49,896 nucleotides of DNA from Porphyrobacter sp. SLTP (GCF_009905735.1 NZ_JAAALE010000021.1:1-49896), one strand, 5' to 3'; shown: positions 35,175-47,400, counted from the stretch's first letter. A program made the numbers and translations. Notes: generated by a model from the letters alone, not told the origin.

Positions 35175-35729
35175 GTGGATATTTCCGCCGGTATCAAGGC
35201 TAGCCTGGCTGGACGCTATGCCTCGGCCCTGTTCGATCTCGCCGCCGAAGGTGGCAAGGTGACAGCTGTCGAGAGCGATCTCGAAACGCTGGGCGCTGCC
35301 CTGGCCGAATCGGGCGATCTGGCGGCGCTGACCACCAATCCCGAACTTGCCCGCGATGTGCAGGGCAAAGCGATGGCGGCCGTGGCGAAGAAGCTGAAGC
35401 TCAGCCCGCTCACCACCAATTTCATCGGCGTGCTCGCCGCCAACCGCCGTCTGGGCAAGCTGCCTGCGATCATCACGGCGTTTAAGGCGATTGCCGCGGC
35501 CCAGCGCGGTGAAGTGACCGCGACCGTCACCAGCGCGCACCCGCTGTCGGACGAACAGCTCGCCACCCTGAAGACCAAGCTGACGGCGCGCGAAGGGCGC
35601 ACCGTCATGCTCACCGCCTCGGTCGATCCCGACCTTCTGGGCGGCCTCGTCGTCACCATCGGCTCGCAGCGCATTGATGCCTCGATCCGCACCCGTCTCA
35701 ACTCGCTTGCCAAAGCCATGCAGGCTTAA
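35175..35729 (+). CDS. atpH: ATP synthase F1 subunit delta
   Basis: Joins the F1 head to the stator stalk. 184 residues, starting at a GTG at 35175. Seen are [17 protein letters not shown], the conserved alpha-helical N-terminal domain, and [28 protein letters not shown] at the C-terminus. It leads the atpHAGDC operon. F0 genes (atpBEF) are not in the window; separate F0 and F1 operons are usual in alphaproteobacteria. Confidence 0.96.
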   Translation: MDISAGIKASLAGRYASALFDLAAEGGKVTAVESDLETLGAALAESGDLAALTTNPELARDVQGKAMAAVAKKLKLSPLTTNFIGVLAANRRLGKLPAIITAFKAIAAAQRGEVTATVTSAHPLSDEQLATLKTKLTAREGRTVMLTASVDPDLLGGLVVTIGSQRIDASIRTRLNSLAKAMQA

Positions 35730-37271
<1,542 letters not shown>

Positions 37272-37283
37272 GGACACCCTGAA

Positions 37284-38153
37284 GTGCCCTCACTCAAGGA
37301 ACTCAAGGGCCGGATCAACTCGGTCAAATCGACCCAGAAGATCACCAAGGCCAAGCAGATGGTCGCGGCGGCCAAGCTGCGCCGTGCCCAGGCTGCGGCT
37401 GAGGCCGGCCGGCCCTATGCCACGCGCCTTGCGGCGGTGATGGCATCGCTGGCGGGCAAGGTTGCGGGCGATAGCGCCCCCAAGCTGCTCGGCGGCACCG
37501 GGTCGGACCAGCGCCACCTGCTTGTGGTGGTCAACACCGACAAGGGCCTGTGCGGCGGTCTGAACTCGAACTTGGTCAAGGCGGCCAAGATCAAGGCGCG
37601 CGAATTGCAGGCCGCTGGCAAGACGGTGGAGTTCTACCTCGTCGGCAAGAAGGGCCGCGCGCCGCTGAAGCGCGAATTCCCGACCCTGATCGGCGGCGGC
37701 TTTGACACCAGCACGGTCAAGACCCCCGGTTTCGCCGAAGCCGAGGCCATCGCCAACGAACTGATCGCGCTGTTCGACGCAGGCCATTTCGATGTCGCGC
37801 ACCTCGTCTACCCGACATTCAAGTCGGCATTGGCGCAGGACCCCACCATCAACCAGCTGATCCCCGTCCCCGCGCCGACCAATGCGGTCGTGCTGGACTC
37901 GGTGGTGGAATACGAGCCGAGCGAGGAGGAAATCCTCGAAGAACTGCTGCCGCGTTATGTGCGCACCCAGCTGTTCGGCGCGCTGCTTGAGCGCGAAGCC
38001 TCGGAACAGGGCGCCTCGATGACCGCGATGGACAACGCCACGCGCAACGCGGGCGAGCTGATCCAGAAGCTGACCATCCAGTACAACCGCAGCCGCCAGG
38101 CCGCGATCACCACCGAACTCATCGAAATTATCGCGGGCGCAGAAGCGCTCTAA
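37284..38153 (+). CDS. atpG: ATP synthase F1 subunit gamma
   Basis: 289 residues, the rotor's central shaft. It starts at a GTG with [35 protein letters not shown] (N-terminal helix) and ends [51 protein letters not shown] (C-terminal helix), classic gamma. Confidence 0.97.
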   Translation: MPSLKELKGRINSVKSTQKITKAKQMVAAAKLRRAQAAAEAGRPYATRLAAVMASLAGKVAGDSAPKLLGGTGSDQRHLLVVVNTDKGLCGGLNSNLVKAAKIKARELQAAGKTVEFYLVGKKGRAPLKREFPTLIGGGFDTSTVKTPGFAEAEAIANELIALFDAGHFDVAHLVYPTFKSALAQDPTINQLIPVPAPTNAVVLDSVVEYEPSEEEILEELLPRYVRTQLFGALLEREASEQGASMTAMDNATRNAGELIQKLTIQYNRSRQAAITTELIEIIAGAEAL

Positions 38154-39632
<1,479 letters not shown>

Positions 39633-39638
39633 GGCATC

Positions 39639-39896
39639 ATGCCCCTCCACTTCGAGCTCGTCACCCCTGCCAAGCTTGTCCGGTCGGAAGACGTCCACAT
39701 GGTGGTCGTCCCCGGCACCGAGGGCGAATTCGGCGTGCTGGAGGGCCATGCGCCTTTCATGAGCACGATCCGCGACGGCGCGGTGCAGATCTTCGCCAAG
39801 GACGGCGCGGCGCCCGAGATCATTCAGGTGCGTGGCGGCTTTGCCGAGGTGAACGAAAAGGGCCTCACGGTTCTTGCCGAACACGTCGAGGGCTGA
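39639..39896 (+). CDS. atpC: ATP synthase F1 subunit epsilon, short form
   Basis: 85 residues: [43 protein letters not shown] is the beta-sandwich domain. The two-helix C-terminal inhibitory domain (about 45 residues in E. coli) is lacking: the frame closes at ...VLAEHVEG. Short epsilons are known from alphaproteobacteria of this group, which use other inhibitors. Position at the end of the operon and a rho-independent-type terminator follow. Confidence 0.95.
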   Translation: MPLHFELVTPAKLVRSEDVHMVVVPGTEGEFGVLEGHAPFMSTIRDGAVQIFAKDGAAPEIIQVRGGFAEVNEKGLTVLAEHVEG

Positions 39897-39920
39897 GCCT
39901 CACCATCATCGCAAGTCATG

Positions 39921-39948
39921 AGGGCGGCCCCGCAGGGTCGCCCTTTTG
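39921..39948 (+). terminator. Rho-independent terminator after atpC
   Basis: AGGGCGGCCC (39921-39930), a CGCA loop and GGGTCGCCCT (39935-39944) form a 10-pair stem with one G-T wobble, followed by TTTTGC. It lies 25 bases after the atpC stop. Confidence 0.85.
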
Positions 39949-40008
39949 CTTTGGCCTCCCCCCGCGCGTAGCCAGAAAATTAACCATGTCCGTGGCAAGG
40001 CTGGCGCC

Positions 40009-41475
40009 ATGTTCGCTTCGCCTGTCAGTCGTGCCGCGCCCGCCGCGATCAGAGCCGATCTGTGGGTGGGTGGCGTCTTGCTGCTGTTCACGCTGTTGGT
40101 GCGCGGGGCGTGGTTTGGCGATGCCAATGCCGATACCGACGAGCAGCTCTATTCGCTGATCGGGAATGCCATGCTGGACGGCAAGGTCGTGTTCGTCGAC
40201 CTGTGGGATCGCAAGCCCTTCGGCCTGTTCGCGCTCTATGCCCTCGCCCATGCCATCGGCGGGCCGGGGCCGGAAGCCTATCAGGGTCTGGCCGCCGCCT
40301 TCACCGTGGCGGGCGCATGGCTCACGTTTGTTCTGGCGCGCGATCTGACCGACCGGGGGACGGCGACCGCTGCCGGGCTGCTCTATGTGGTGCTGACCGC
40401 GATCTACGGCGCGTTCTCGGGCAATTCCGAGGCGTTCTTCATCCCGATGATGCTGGGTATGGCGGTGCTGGTGCGCAATCCCGACCACCCTCACGCGGTG
40501 CTGCGGATGCTGAGCGCCATGCTGATCGGCGGGCTGGCGTTGCAAGTGAAGTACACCGTGCTGCCGCAATGCCTGTTCTTCGGGCTGTGGGCGCTGTGGG
40601 GTCAACATCGGCGCGGCGCGGGCCCTGCGCGGCTGGCGTTGCTAGCCACCGCGTCTGGGGTGCTTGGCGTGCTGCCGACCGCGCTGGTGGCAGCGGGCTA
40701 TGCGCTGGCGGGGCATTGGGACGCGTTCATCTTCGCCAATTTTATGTCCTTCTTCGACCGCCTGCCTGCAGGCGCAGGGCGGCTGCACAAGGACATCATC
40801 CTGTTCCTCCTGCCGCTCGGCGGGCTGGCGCTGTTCGGCCTCAACGCCGCGCGCCGCGCCGCGCCTCTGCCCCAGACCTATGTCTTCGTGCTGTTGTGGC
40901 TGGCGGCGGCGCTCGCGACAGTCTTCCTGCCCTCGACCGTCTACCGCTATTACCTCGCCGCGCTGGTCCCGGCCTGCATTCTGCTGAGCCTGCCGCTGTT
41001 CCCGGCCAAGCCGGATGCGCGGCTCAACCTGCCGATGTTGGTCCCGGCCGCGCTCTACCTTGCACTGGTCCCGTTCCAGTACGGTCTCACCCACGACAAC
41101 CGCACCGCGACCGAGCGGCTGGCGAGCGCCATTGCCCCGCAGATCGATGCTGCCGCCGGGCGCTGTCTGTTCGTGTTCGACGGGCCGACCGCGCTTTACC
41201 GGATGACGGGAAGCTGCCTGCCCACCCGCTTCATCTATCCCGATCACCTCAACAATGCGCTGGAGCAAAACGCGCTCGGCACCTCGCAGGTCGGCGAGGT
41301 CGCGCGCATCCTCGCGACGCGCCCGCCGGTGATTGTCACTGCCGACCGCCCCGTCACACCGCAGAGCCGTGAAGCCAAGCGCATGGTCGCCGCCGCAATC
41401 GCGCGTGACTACCGCGAGATCGCGCACGAGACGCTGGCAACCCGCGACATTCGTGCCTTCGCCCTGCGCGAGTAA
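40009..41475 (+). CDS. Polytopic membrane protein, GT-C glycosyltransferase-like
   Basis: A 488-residue integral membrane protein with about ten hydrophobic segments. After the first segment comes ADTDEQLYSLIGNAMLDGKVVFVDLWDRKP, where the acidic D-T-D-E pattern followed by a lumenal loop recalls GT-C (PMT/ArnT/GT39) enzymes. The C-terminal tail is soluble (RTATERLASAIAPQIDAAAGRCLFVFDGPTALYRMTGSCLPTRF). It probably transfers a sugar from a polyprenyl-phosphate donor, but the family is too divergent to name a substrate. The start is the ATG at 40009; the longer frame begins with a TTG in the terminator. An AAAATTAACCAT stretch stands upstream. Confidence 0.8.
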   Translation: MFASPVSRAAPAAIRADLWVGGVLLLFTLLVRGAWFGDANADTDEQLYSLIGNAMLDGKVVFVDLWDRKPFGLFALYALAHAIGGPGPEAYQGLAAAFTVAGAWLTFVLARDLTDRGTATAAGLLYVVLTAIYGAFSGNSEAFFIPMMLGMAVLVRNPDHPHAVLRMLSAMLIGGLALQVKYTVLPQCLFFGLWALWGQHRRGAGPARLALLATASGVLGVLPTALVAAGYALAGHWDAFIFANFMSFFDRLPAGAGRLHKDIILFLLPLGGLALFGLNAARRAAPLPQTYVFVLLWLAAALATVFLPSTVYRYYLAALVPACILLSLPLFPAKPDARLNLPMLVPAALYLALVPFQYGLTHDNRTATERLASAIAPQIDAAAGRCLFVFDGPTALYRMTGSCLPTRFIYPDHLNNALEQNALGTSQVGEVARILATRPPVIVTADRPVTPQSREAKRMVAAAIARDYREIAHETLATRDIRAFALRE

Positions 41476-41581
41476 TTTCCCCCAAGCGCGGCCTTGCAAT
41501 CCGTGCGACCTCCGGCCACCTTCGCGCCGCCCTGCTGCCGAGACGCCGCAGCCGCTGCAACCGTGAATGGGAGAGTCGCAC

Positions 41582-43708
41582 TTGAAACTCGTATCGAGGC
41601 TGGCCATTGCGCTGGCTATGACCACATCAAGCATTGCTGTCGCGCAGGACGGCGTCCCCGGCCCCGAGCAGGATCCCTATATCTGGCTGGAGGAAGCCCG
41701 CAGCCCCGAGGCGCTGGAATGGGTCGCCAAGGAGAACGAGCGGACGCTGGCCGCCTTTGAGGCCGATCCCCGCTATGCGCAATTGAAGGCCGAAGCGCTG
41801 GCGATCTTCGACAGCGAAGACCGCATCCCGTTCGTCAGCTTCCGCCCCGATGGGCTCTACAATTTCTGGCAGGACAAGGCGAACCCCAAGGGCCTGCTGC
41901 GCCGCACGACGCTGGAAAGCTACCGCACCGCCAAGCCGGAGTGGGAAATCGTCCTCGATGTCGATGCGCTCGCCAAGGCTGAAGGCAAGGAATGGGTCTA
42001 TCAGGGCATGACCTGCCTGCCGCCCGCGCTGACCAAGTGCATGGTCGCGCTGAGCGACGGCGGCGAGGACGCCACCATTATGCGCGAGTTCGACACCGCG
42101 ACGAAGCAGTTCGTTGCAGACGGCTTTGTGCTCGACACCAAGAGCCAGGGCGGCGTGCAGTGGATTGACGCTGACACGCTGCTGGTCGGTCGCGGCTTTG
42201 GCGAAGGCACGCTGACGGAAAGCGAATATCCCTTCACCAGCCGCGTCTGGAAGCGCGGCACGGCGATTACCGATGCACCTGAAATCTTCCGCGGCGAACC
42301 GACCGATGTATGGGCCGGCGCGACCCTGCTGCGCGACAACAAGGGCACCATCCACGCCCGCACCGCCTATCGCGGCGTCAGCTTCCATGAGAGCATCAAC
42401 TATGTCGAGCACAACGGAACGTGGCTCGAACTCGACATTCCCAAGAAGGCCGGTCTGTTCGGGATCGTCGACGGCCACATCTTGCTGTCGACCGATGTCG
42501 ACTGGACCACAGACGGCCAGACCTTCCCCGCTGACAGCCTGATTGCGGTCAACCTTGAGGAATGGAAAGCCAATCCGAACGGTGCGAAGAAGACCCTCGT
42601 CTGGGCGCCGGGTGAGCGCCAGACCAAGCAAGGCGGCGCAATCACCGGCAATGCGCTGTTCGTGACGCTGCTCGACAATGTCGTGGGCAAGGTGCTGGAA
42701 TTTAACTTTGACGGCGGCAAGTGGGTCAGCAAGGAAGTGCCCCTGCCCGATAACGCGACGCTCGGCATCGCGGCATCGTCGGACGAGACCGACCAGATCA
42801 TGTACACGGTCAGCGATTTCCTCAATCCGACCACGCTCTACTACACCGATGGCAGCACGCCGCCCGCCGTGCTCAAGACCAGCCCGGCCTATTTCGATCC
42901 GGCCGGGATGGATGTTGAACAGCATGAGGCGACCAGCAAGGACGGGACCAAGATCCCCTACTTCATCGTCAAGCCCAAGGGCATGGCGCTGGACGGCACC
43001 ACTGCGACCCTGCTGACCGGCTACGGCGGGTTCCAGGTGCCGCGCCTGCCCGGCTACCTCGGCTCGACCGGCAAGCTGTGGGTCGAAAAGGGCGGCGCCT
43101 ATGTGCTCGCCAACCTGCGTGGCGGTGGCGAGTTCGGGCCGAACTGGCACCAGACGGCGATCCGCGAGAACAAGCAGCGCACCTGGGACGATTTCATCGC
43201 CGTGGGTGAGGATCTGGTGAAGCGCGGCTTCACCTCGCCGGAGCATCTCGGCATCCAGGGCGGCTCGCAGGGCGGGCTGCTGGTCGGCACCTTCTTCACC
43301 CAGCGCCCAGACCTGCTCAACGCGGCGATCGTGCAGATCCCGCTGTTCGATATGCTGCGCTATCACGTGATCGGGCGCGGGGCTTCGTGGATCGGCGAAT
43401 ATGGCGATCCGCGCATCCCCGAACAGCGCGCCTGGATCGAGGGCTATTCGCCCTACCAGAAGATCGTGGCAGGCGTGGATTACCCAGCGCCGTTCCTGTG
43501 GGCTTCGACCGCGGATGACCGCACCCACCCCGCCCACGCGCGCAAGGGTGCAGCCAAACTGAAGGCGCTCGGCCAGCCCTATTACTACTTCGAGGATACG
43601 ACCGGAGGCCACTCCGGCGGGGTCGACAATGACCAGCGTGCGAAGCTTCAGGCGCTGCAATTCATCTACCTGATGCAGCGGCTCATGGCGCCCGTGTCCG
43701 GCGGGTAA
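41582..43708 (+). CDS. Prolyl oligopeptidase family (S9) exported serine peptidase
   Basis: A 708-residue S9 peptidase with an N-terminal signal (LKLVSRLAIALAMTTSSIAVAQ). An N-terminal beta-propeller is followed by the hydrolase domain with the nucleophile Ser in IQGGSQGGLL, the Asp in ASTADDRTHPAHA and the His in DTTGGHSGG. Probably cleaves proline-containing peptides in the periplasm. I chose the TTG at 41582 because GGAGAG lies 6 bases upstream and the result is a clean signal peptide; an ATG at 41567 would add GESH plus Met and has no ribosome-binding site. Terminated by a good hairpin downstream. Confidence 0.92.
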   Translation: MKLVSRLAIALAMTTSSIAVAQDGVPGPEQDPYIWLEEARSPEALEWVAKENERTLAAFEADPRYAQLKAEALAIFDSEDRIPFVSFRPDGLYNFWQDKANPKGLLRRTTLESYRTAKPEWEIVLDVDALAKAEGKEWVYQGMTCLPPALTKCMVALSDGGEDATIMREFDTATKQFVADGFVLDTKSQGGVQWIDADTLLVGRGFGEGTLTESEYPFTSRVWKRGTAITDAPEIFRGEPTDVWAGATLLRDNKGTIHARTAYRGVSFHESINYVEHNGTWLELDIPKKAGLFGIVDGHILLSTDVDWTTDGQTFPADSLIAVNLEEWKANPNGAKKTLVWAPGERQTKQGGAITGNALFVTLLDNVVGKVLEFNFDGGKWVSKEVPLPDNATLGIAASSDETDQIMYTVSDFLNPTTLYYTDGSTPPAVLKTSPAYFDPAGMDVEQHEATSKDGTKIPYFIVKPKGMALDGTTATLLTGYGGFQVPRLPGYLGSTGKLWVEKGGAYVLANLRGGGEFGPNWHQTAIRENKQRTWDDFIAVGEDLVKRGFTSPEHLGIQGGSQGGLLVGTFFTQRPDLLNAAIVQIPLFDMLRYHVIGRGASWIGEYGDPRIPEQRAWIEGYSPYQKIVAGVDYPAPFLWASTADDRTHPAHARKGAAKLKALGQPYYYFEDTTGGHSGGVDNDQRAKLQALQFIYLMQRLMAPVSGG

Positions 43709-43734
43709 GCTTGCGCTGACAGGCGATTTGCGAG

Positions 43735-43766
43735 GGGGCGGTTCCGGTAAGGAGCCGCCCCTTTTG
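43735..43766 (+). terminator. Rho-independent terminator after the S9 peptidase
   Basis: GGGGCGGTTCC (43735-43745), loop GGTAA, GGAGCCGCCCC (43751-43761), then TTTTGC. The stem has 11 pairs with one G-T wobble. It lies 26 bases past the peptidase stop. Confidence 0.85.
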
Positions 43767-43865
43767 CGTTAGGTCCGCAAGGCAACTCAACTGCCTGTAA
43801 AACAAGCCGACACTTTGCGCTCGGTTCGTCGCACCCACGGAACGGGACGCTTCCTCAACGCAAAA

Positions 43866-43896
43866 TTAACCCTGTTTCGAAAGGTCTGGTTAGGTC
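43866..43896 (+). promoter_or_regulatory. Possible CtrA-type half-sites upstream of sciP
   Basis: TTAACC near 43866 and GGTTAG near 43890 form a broken dyad (TAACC facing GGTTA) in the 188-base region between the terminator and sciP. CtrA's known site is TTAA-N7-TTAA; this is only partly matched, so the call is tentative. Confidence 0.3.
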
Positions 43897-43954
43897 TTCC
43901 CGTCAACACTCAGGCCATCGGGGGCGATGAGCACAAGCGATGAGGAGCAAATTG

Positions 43955-44200
43955 ATGGCCTACCCCAGAGAGATTTCGATCGCCGATGCGATCAAGAGCT
44001 ACAACGCCCTGCCCAAGACGCACCGCGTTCACTGGTCAAAGGCGCGCAAGGACGAGGTTGTCCGCGCCGTTCACGAGAAGGCGATCAGCTTCCACGAAGC
44101 ACGCGAACGCTATCTGCTGAGCCGCAGCGAGTTCGAACAATGGGAAGCCGATTATCTCGCCGATGCGCCCGCTGGTACGGGGCGGATGCAGGACGCATGA
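43955..44200 (+). CDS. sciP: SciP-like DUF1153 protein, cell-cycle regulator
   Basis: 81 residues. AYPREISIADAIKSYNALPKTHRVHWSKARKDEVVRAVHEKAISFHEARERYLLSRSEFEQWE is the DUF1153 fold, the family of Caulobacter SciP, a small inhibitor of the cell-cycle regulator CtrA. It contains a helix-turn-helix-like core. The ATG at 43955 has AGGAG 7 bases upstream; the longer frame begins at an ATG at 43940. Its long upstream region suggests its own promoter. The family assignment is strong; the regulatory role is transferred from Caulobacter. Confidence 0.88.
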   Translation: MAYPREISIADAIKSYNALPKTHRVHWSKARKDEVVRAVHEKAISFHEARERYLLSRSEFEQWEADYLADAPAGTGRMQDA

Positions 44201-44216
44201 CGCCCCGCGCCGCCGG

Positions 44217-44813
44217 TCACTTCGCCGCGACGGGGATCAGCACCTCGTTGCGGCGTAGCGGCCCCGGCACCATCGGCGCATCGTAGAAGGCAAACTCGGC
44301 CTCGCCGGCAGGCATCAGCCCTTGCCCCATCATCCAGTCCCGCAGACGCGCCTCCATCAGCGCGAGATCGCGGGCCCCGCCATTGCCCGAGAACCGGATA
44401 GCCGCCATCCGCCGCGCGGGCATCTGGGTGAGCGCAATATCGGCCGGCGCAGGCGGCAGGGTTTCGAGCGTATATTTCGAAGGCATCACAAACCGCATCC
44501 GCCATTCGCCCGGCTGGGTTTCATCCTGAAGAACCGGCGCGGTCATGGCGATTTTCTCGCCGCCTGCCGGGCGATCCTGCGCGAAGATATAGGCGGCGAG
44601 GCGCCGGAAACTTGCCCCGCTGGCGCGTTCACGGCTGCCCGAATGGCTGACTTCGGCGACCACCAGTGAAGGGTAATCGCGCAGTTCGAAGTCTTCATCC
44701 GCGCTGACGAGCGCAAAGTCGGGCTGTTCGGTCTGGCGGTATTGGGCATACACGGCGGCAGCTCCCACAGCGGCAAGGCCGATCCCGGCAGCGATCCAGC
44801 GTCCGGCGTTCAT
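44217..44813 (-). CDS. SOUL-family heme-binding-like protein
   Basis: A 198-residue protein with one N-terminal hydrophobic segment (IAAGIGLAAVGAAAVYA) that should anchor or export it. The SOUL/HBP domain is visible as DFELRDYPSLVVAEVSHSGSRERASGASFRRLAAYIFAQDRPAGGEKIAMTAPVLQ. Family members bind heme or tetrapyrroles in eukaryotes; bacterial roles are unclear. The ATG at 44813 has AGGAG 7 bases upstream. It follows the HNH gene after 57 bases on the same strand. Confidence 0.9.
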   Translation of the reverse strand: MNAGRWIAAGIGLAAVGAAAVYAQYRQTEQPDFALVSADEDFELRDYPSLVVAEVSHSGSRERASGASFRRLAAYIFAQDRPAGGEKIAMTAPVLQDETQPGEWRMRFVMPSKYTLETLPPAPADIALTQMPARRMAAIRFSGNGGARDLALMEARLRDWMMGQGLMPAGEAEFAFYDAPMVPGPLRRNEVLIPVAAK

Positions 44814-44870
44814 GGTGTTTCTCCTGATGGCATGCACCACAAGTGGGCAGGCCAGCCGAAAGTTCCACCC

Positions 44871-45137
44871 CTACCGCGTCGGCGCGTCGAAATCGGCGGG
44901 CTTGTTGGCGATCCAGGCGACGAACTTCGCAATAGCGGGATTGTCGCGGATCACGCTGGCGCTATCGCCGATGCGGGCGAGCTCGTTGTTCGTGAAGTTG
45001 GCGTGGATCGTCTTGTGGCAGATCGGGTGGATCGGCACTTTTACCTTGCCCTTCTTCGCCTTGGGCACGGGGTGATGCCATTGGACGATGTCGCCGAGCG
45101 GGCGGCCGCAGAGCCAGCAGTTGGGTGTATCGCTCAC
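44871..45137 (-). CDS. HNH nuclease-like small protein
   Basis: An 88-residue protein: Cys7-x2-Cys10, then His21-His22 (QWHHPVP) and Cys40-His41-x3-His45 (ICHKTIH), followed by FTNNEL, arranged as in HNH-type zinc-binding nucleases. A GTG start at 45137 overlaps the glmU stop (GTGA), so the gene is coupled to glmU. The helical C-terminus (AKFVAWIANKP) is usual for these. DNA cleavage is inferred from the motif; many such small HNH proteins remain uncharacterised. A role linked to glmU is not evident. Confidence 0.85.
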   Translation of the reverse strand: MSDTPNCWLCGRPLGDIVQWHHPVPKAKKGKVKVPIHPICHKTIHANFTNNELARIGDSASVIRDNPAIAKFVAWIANKPADFDAPTR

Positions 45138-46504
45138 CCCTTTTTCTCCGCTGCCTTTTTCTTCTTCATCGCATCGTGGAAGCGGTCGGCCCAGCCGTCC
45201 TTCACCAGCTGCTCGGCGCGCACCATCCTGAGTTCGCCCGGCGCGACATCGCGGCTGACCGCCGATCCTGCCGCGACAATCGCATCAGCGCCGATGGTCA
45301 CAGGGGCGATGAGGGACGAGTTGGAACCGATAAAGGCCCCCGGCCCAATTACGGTCTTGTACTTGAAGTAGCCATCATAATTGCAGGTAATGGTGCCAGC
45401 GCCGATATTCGCGCCCGCGCCAATGGTAGCGTCGCCCAGATAGGTGAGGTGGCTCGCCTTTGCCCCTTCGCCGAGCACCGCGTTCTTCACTTCGACGAAG
45501 TTGCCGATGAAGCTGTTCTCGCCCAGCACTGTGCCCGGGCGCAGGCGCGCAAAGGGCCCGACCTTGACCCCACTGGCGAGGCTGGCGCCTTCGATATGGG
45601 AATTGGCGCGCACCAAGACGTTGTCGGCAATCACCACGCCGGGGCCGAAGAACACGTTGGGTTCAATGGTGACATCGCGGCCCACCTCAGTGTCCCAGCT
45701 GAAGAACACCGTCTCAGGCGCAATCAGGGTCGCGCCGTCGTCCATCGCCTGAAGTCGGCGCGCGGCCTGCCACCGCGCTTCGGCGGCGGCCAGTTCGGCG
45801 CGGGAGTTGATCCCGGCCACTTCGTCCGCGCTTTCGGCGGTGATGACCGCGCAGGTGCGCCCATCCGCGATGGCAATATTGACGATGTCGGGGAGGTAAT
45901 ATTCACCCTGCGCATTGTCATTGCCGACCCGCGCGAGCAGGGCGAACAGGTCTTCAGAACGCGCGGCCAGCAGGCCGGAATTGCAGAGCCGCGTGGCACG
46001 CTCGCCCTCGTCCGCGTCCTTGTATTCGACCATCTTGAGGATGGTCCCCGCATCATCCGCAATTACCCGGCCATAGGCGAGCGGATCGGCAGGTTCAAAG
46101 CCCAGCACCACGGCAGCGGGACTATCGTCACCATGCAGCCGTTCGAGCATGGCGCGCATTGTCGCCGCTTTCACGAAGGGCACATCGCCGTAAAGCACCA
46201 ACACATCGCCCGCAAAATCCGCCAGCGCACCCTCGGCCTGTTGCACCGCATGGGCTGTGCCGAGCTGCGGCTCCTGAAGGCAGGTCGTTGCCCGCGCGCC
46301 GACAGCTGCCTCGATCTGGTCACGCCCCGCGCCCACCACGACCGCAGTCCGCTCTGGCTGGAGTTCCGCCACACTCGCCATGAGGTGTTCAAGCATGGCT
46401 CGGCCCGCGATGGGGTGCAGCACCTTGTGCGTGTCGCTTTTCATGCGGGTGCCCTTGCCCGCGGCAAGGATGATGGCAGCGAAAGGATGTGTCGTCGTGA
46501 TCAT
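45134..46504 (-). CDS. glmU: Bifunctional UDP-N-acetylglucosamine pyrophosphorylase / GlcN-1-P acetyltransferase
   Basis: Makes UDP-GlcNAc for peptidoglycan and lipopolysaccharide. 456 residues. The N-terminal uridylyltransferase begins AAIILAAGKGTRMKS; the C-terminal part is a left-handed beta-helix of hexapeptide repeats with GAGTITCNYDG and the acetyltransferase signature HLTYLGDATIGAGANIG. The ATG is at 46504; an upstream in-frame extension is rejected. Divergent from gph with a 77-base gap; overlaps the HNH gene by 4 bases at its end. Confidence 0.97.
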   Translation of the reverse strand: MITTTHPFAAIILAAGKGTRMKSDTHKVLHPIAGRAMLEHLMASVAELQPERTAVVVGAGRDQIEAAVGARATTCLQEPQLGTAHAVQQAEGALADFAGDVLVLYGDVPFVKAATMRAMLERLHGDDSPAAVVLGFEPADPLAYGRVIADDAGTILKMVEYKDADEGERATRLCNSGLLAARSEDLFALLARVGNDNAQGEYYLPDIVNIAIADGRTCAVITAESADEVAGINSRAELAAAEARWQAARRLQAMDDGATLIAPETVFFSWDTEVGRDVTIEPNVFFGPGVVIADNVLVRANSHIEGASLASGVKVGPFARLRPGTVLGENSFIGNFVEVKNAVLGEGAKASHLTYLGDATIGAGANIGAGTITCNYDGYFKYKTVIGPGAFIGSNSSLIAPVTIGADAIVAAGSAVSRDVAPGELRMVRAEQLVKDGWADRFHDAMKKKKAAEKKG

Positions 46505-46581
46505 GGTGCCTGTCTTTAGGGAATGCCGCGCCTGCCAGCAATTGCTTGCGGTTTGAAGAACCATCCGCCACCGCGCACACC

Positions 46582-47277
46582 ATGACGACGATCCCTTTTG
46601 ACGCCATCGGCTTCGACCTTGATGGCACCCTGCTCGATACCTTTCGCGATCTTGGCGCGGCGGTGAACCATGCGCTGGCGTTGGGAGGCTTTGCGGAAGT
46701 CTCGGTCGAGACCAGCAAGGACCTCATCGGCGGCGGGGCCAAGATCATGCTCGCCCGCGCGGTCGAGGCGCAGGGCGGTGTCCCCGAGGACGAGTTCAAG
46801 CGGCTCTACAAGGCGATGCTCGGCTTTTACGAACAGAACAACGCCGTCCACACCGCCCCCTACCCCGGCGTGCGCGAGGCGCTGGCGGACTTAGCCGCGC
46901 AGGGCGTGCGAATGGCGGTCGTCACCAACAAATTCGAAGCCTTCGCCCGCAACGTGCTGACCCAGCTCGATCTGATCGGCACGTTCGAGACGGTGATCGG
47001 CGGCGATTCCATGGGGAAAGGCCCGGACGGCCAGTTCCTCGCCAAGCCCCACCCCGCTCCCGTCCTCGCCGCGCGCGAGGCATTGGGAGGCGGCCGCTTC
47101 GTGTTCATCGGCGATTCCACCTATGACGTGCGCGCCGCCAAATCGGCGGGCGTGCCGGTGATCGCGGCGGCCTACGGCTATTGCGACAGGCCGCCGCATG
47201 AACTCGGCGCAGATGCGGTGATCGATTCGTTTGCAGCGCTGATTCCCGCCCTCAGAGCCTTCAACACCGCGGCCTGA
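46582..47277 (+). CDS. HAD-family phosphatase, phosphoglycolate phosphatase-like
   Basis: 231 residues. The HAD motif I is FDLDGTLLDT with nucleophile Asp12 and Asp14; motif II VVTNK (Thr/Asn), motif III AKPHPAPVL (Lys) and motif IV FIGDSTYDVRAA. It resembles Gph, which removes phosphate from phosphoglycolate formed during DNA repair or photorespiration, but related HAD enzymes share this layout. The ATG at 46582 was chosen over an upstream start. Confidence 0.9.
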   Translation: MTTIPFDAIGFDLDGTLLDTFRDLGAAVNHALALGGFAEVSVETSKDLIGGGAKIMLARAVEAQGGVPEDEFKRLYKAMLGFYEQNNAVHTAPYPGVREALADLAAQGVRMAVVTNKFEAFARNVLTQLDLIGTFETVIGGDSMGKGPDGQFLAKPHPAPVLAAREALGGGRFVFIGDSTYDVRAAKSAGVPVIAAAYGYCDRPPHELGADAVIDSFAALIPALRAFNTAA

Positions 47278-47400
47278 CCTTACGGCATCGCACCCTGTCA
47301 GTTCGGATGTTGCAAGCCGGGCGCGAAAGTGCCACGCAGCGCCCGCATTTTGCTTTACGCAGGCGTAAACCGCGCCGCATGTTTGGACAGGAGAACCCAC

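Noticed and set aside
41627..43660. 677-codon open frame antisense to the S9 peptidase
   Set aside because: Shadow of a GC-rich gene with a full catalytic triad on the plus strand.
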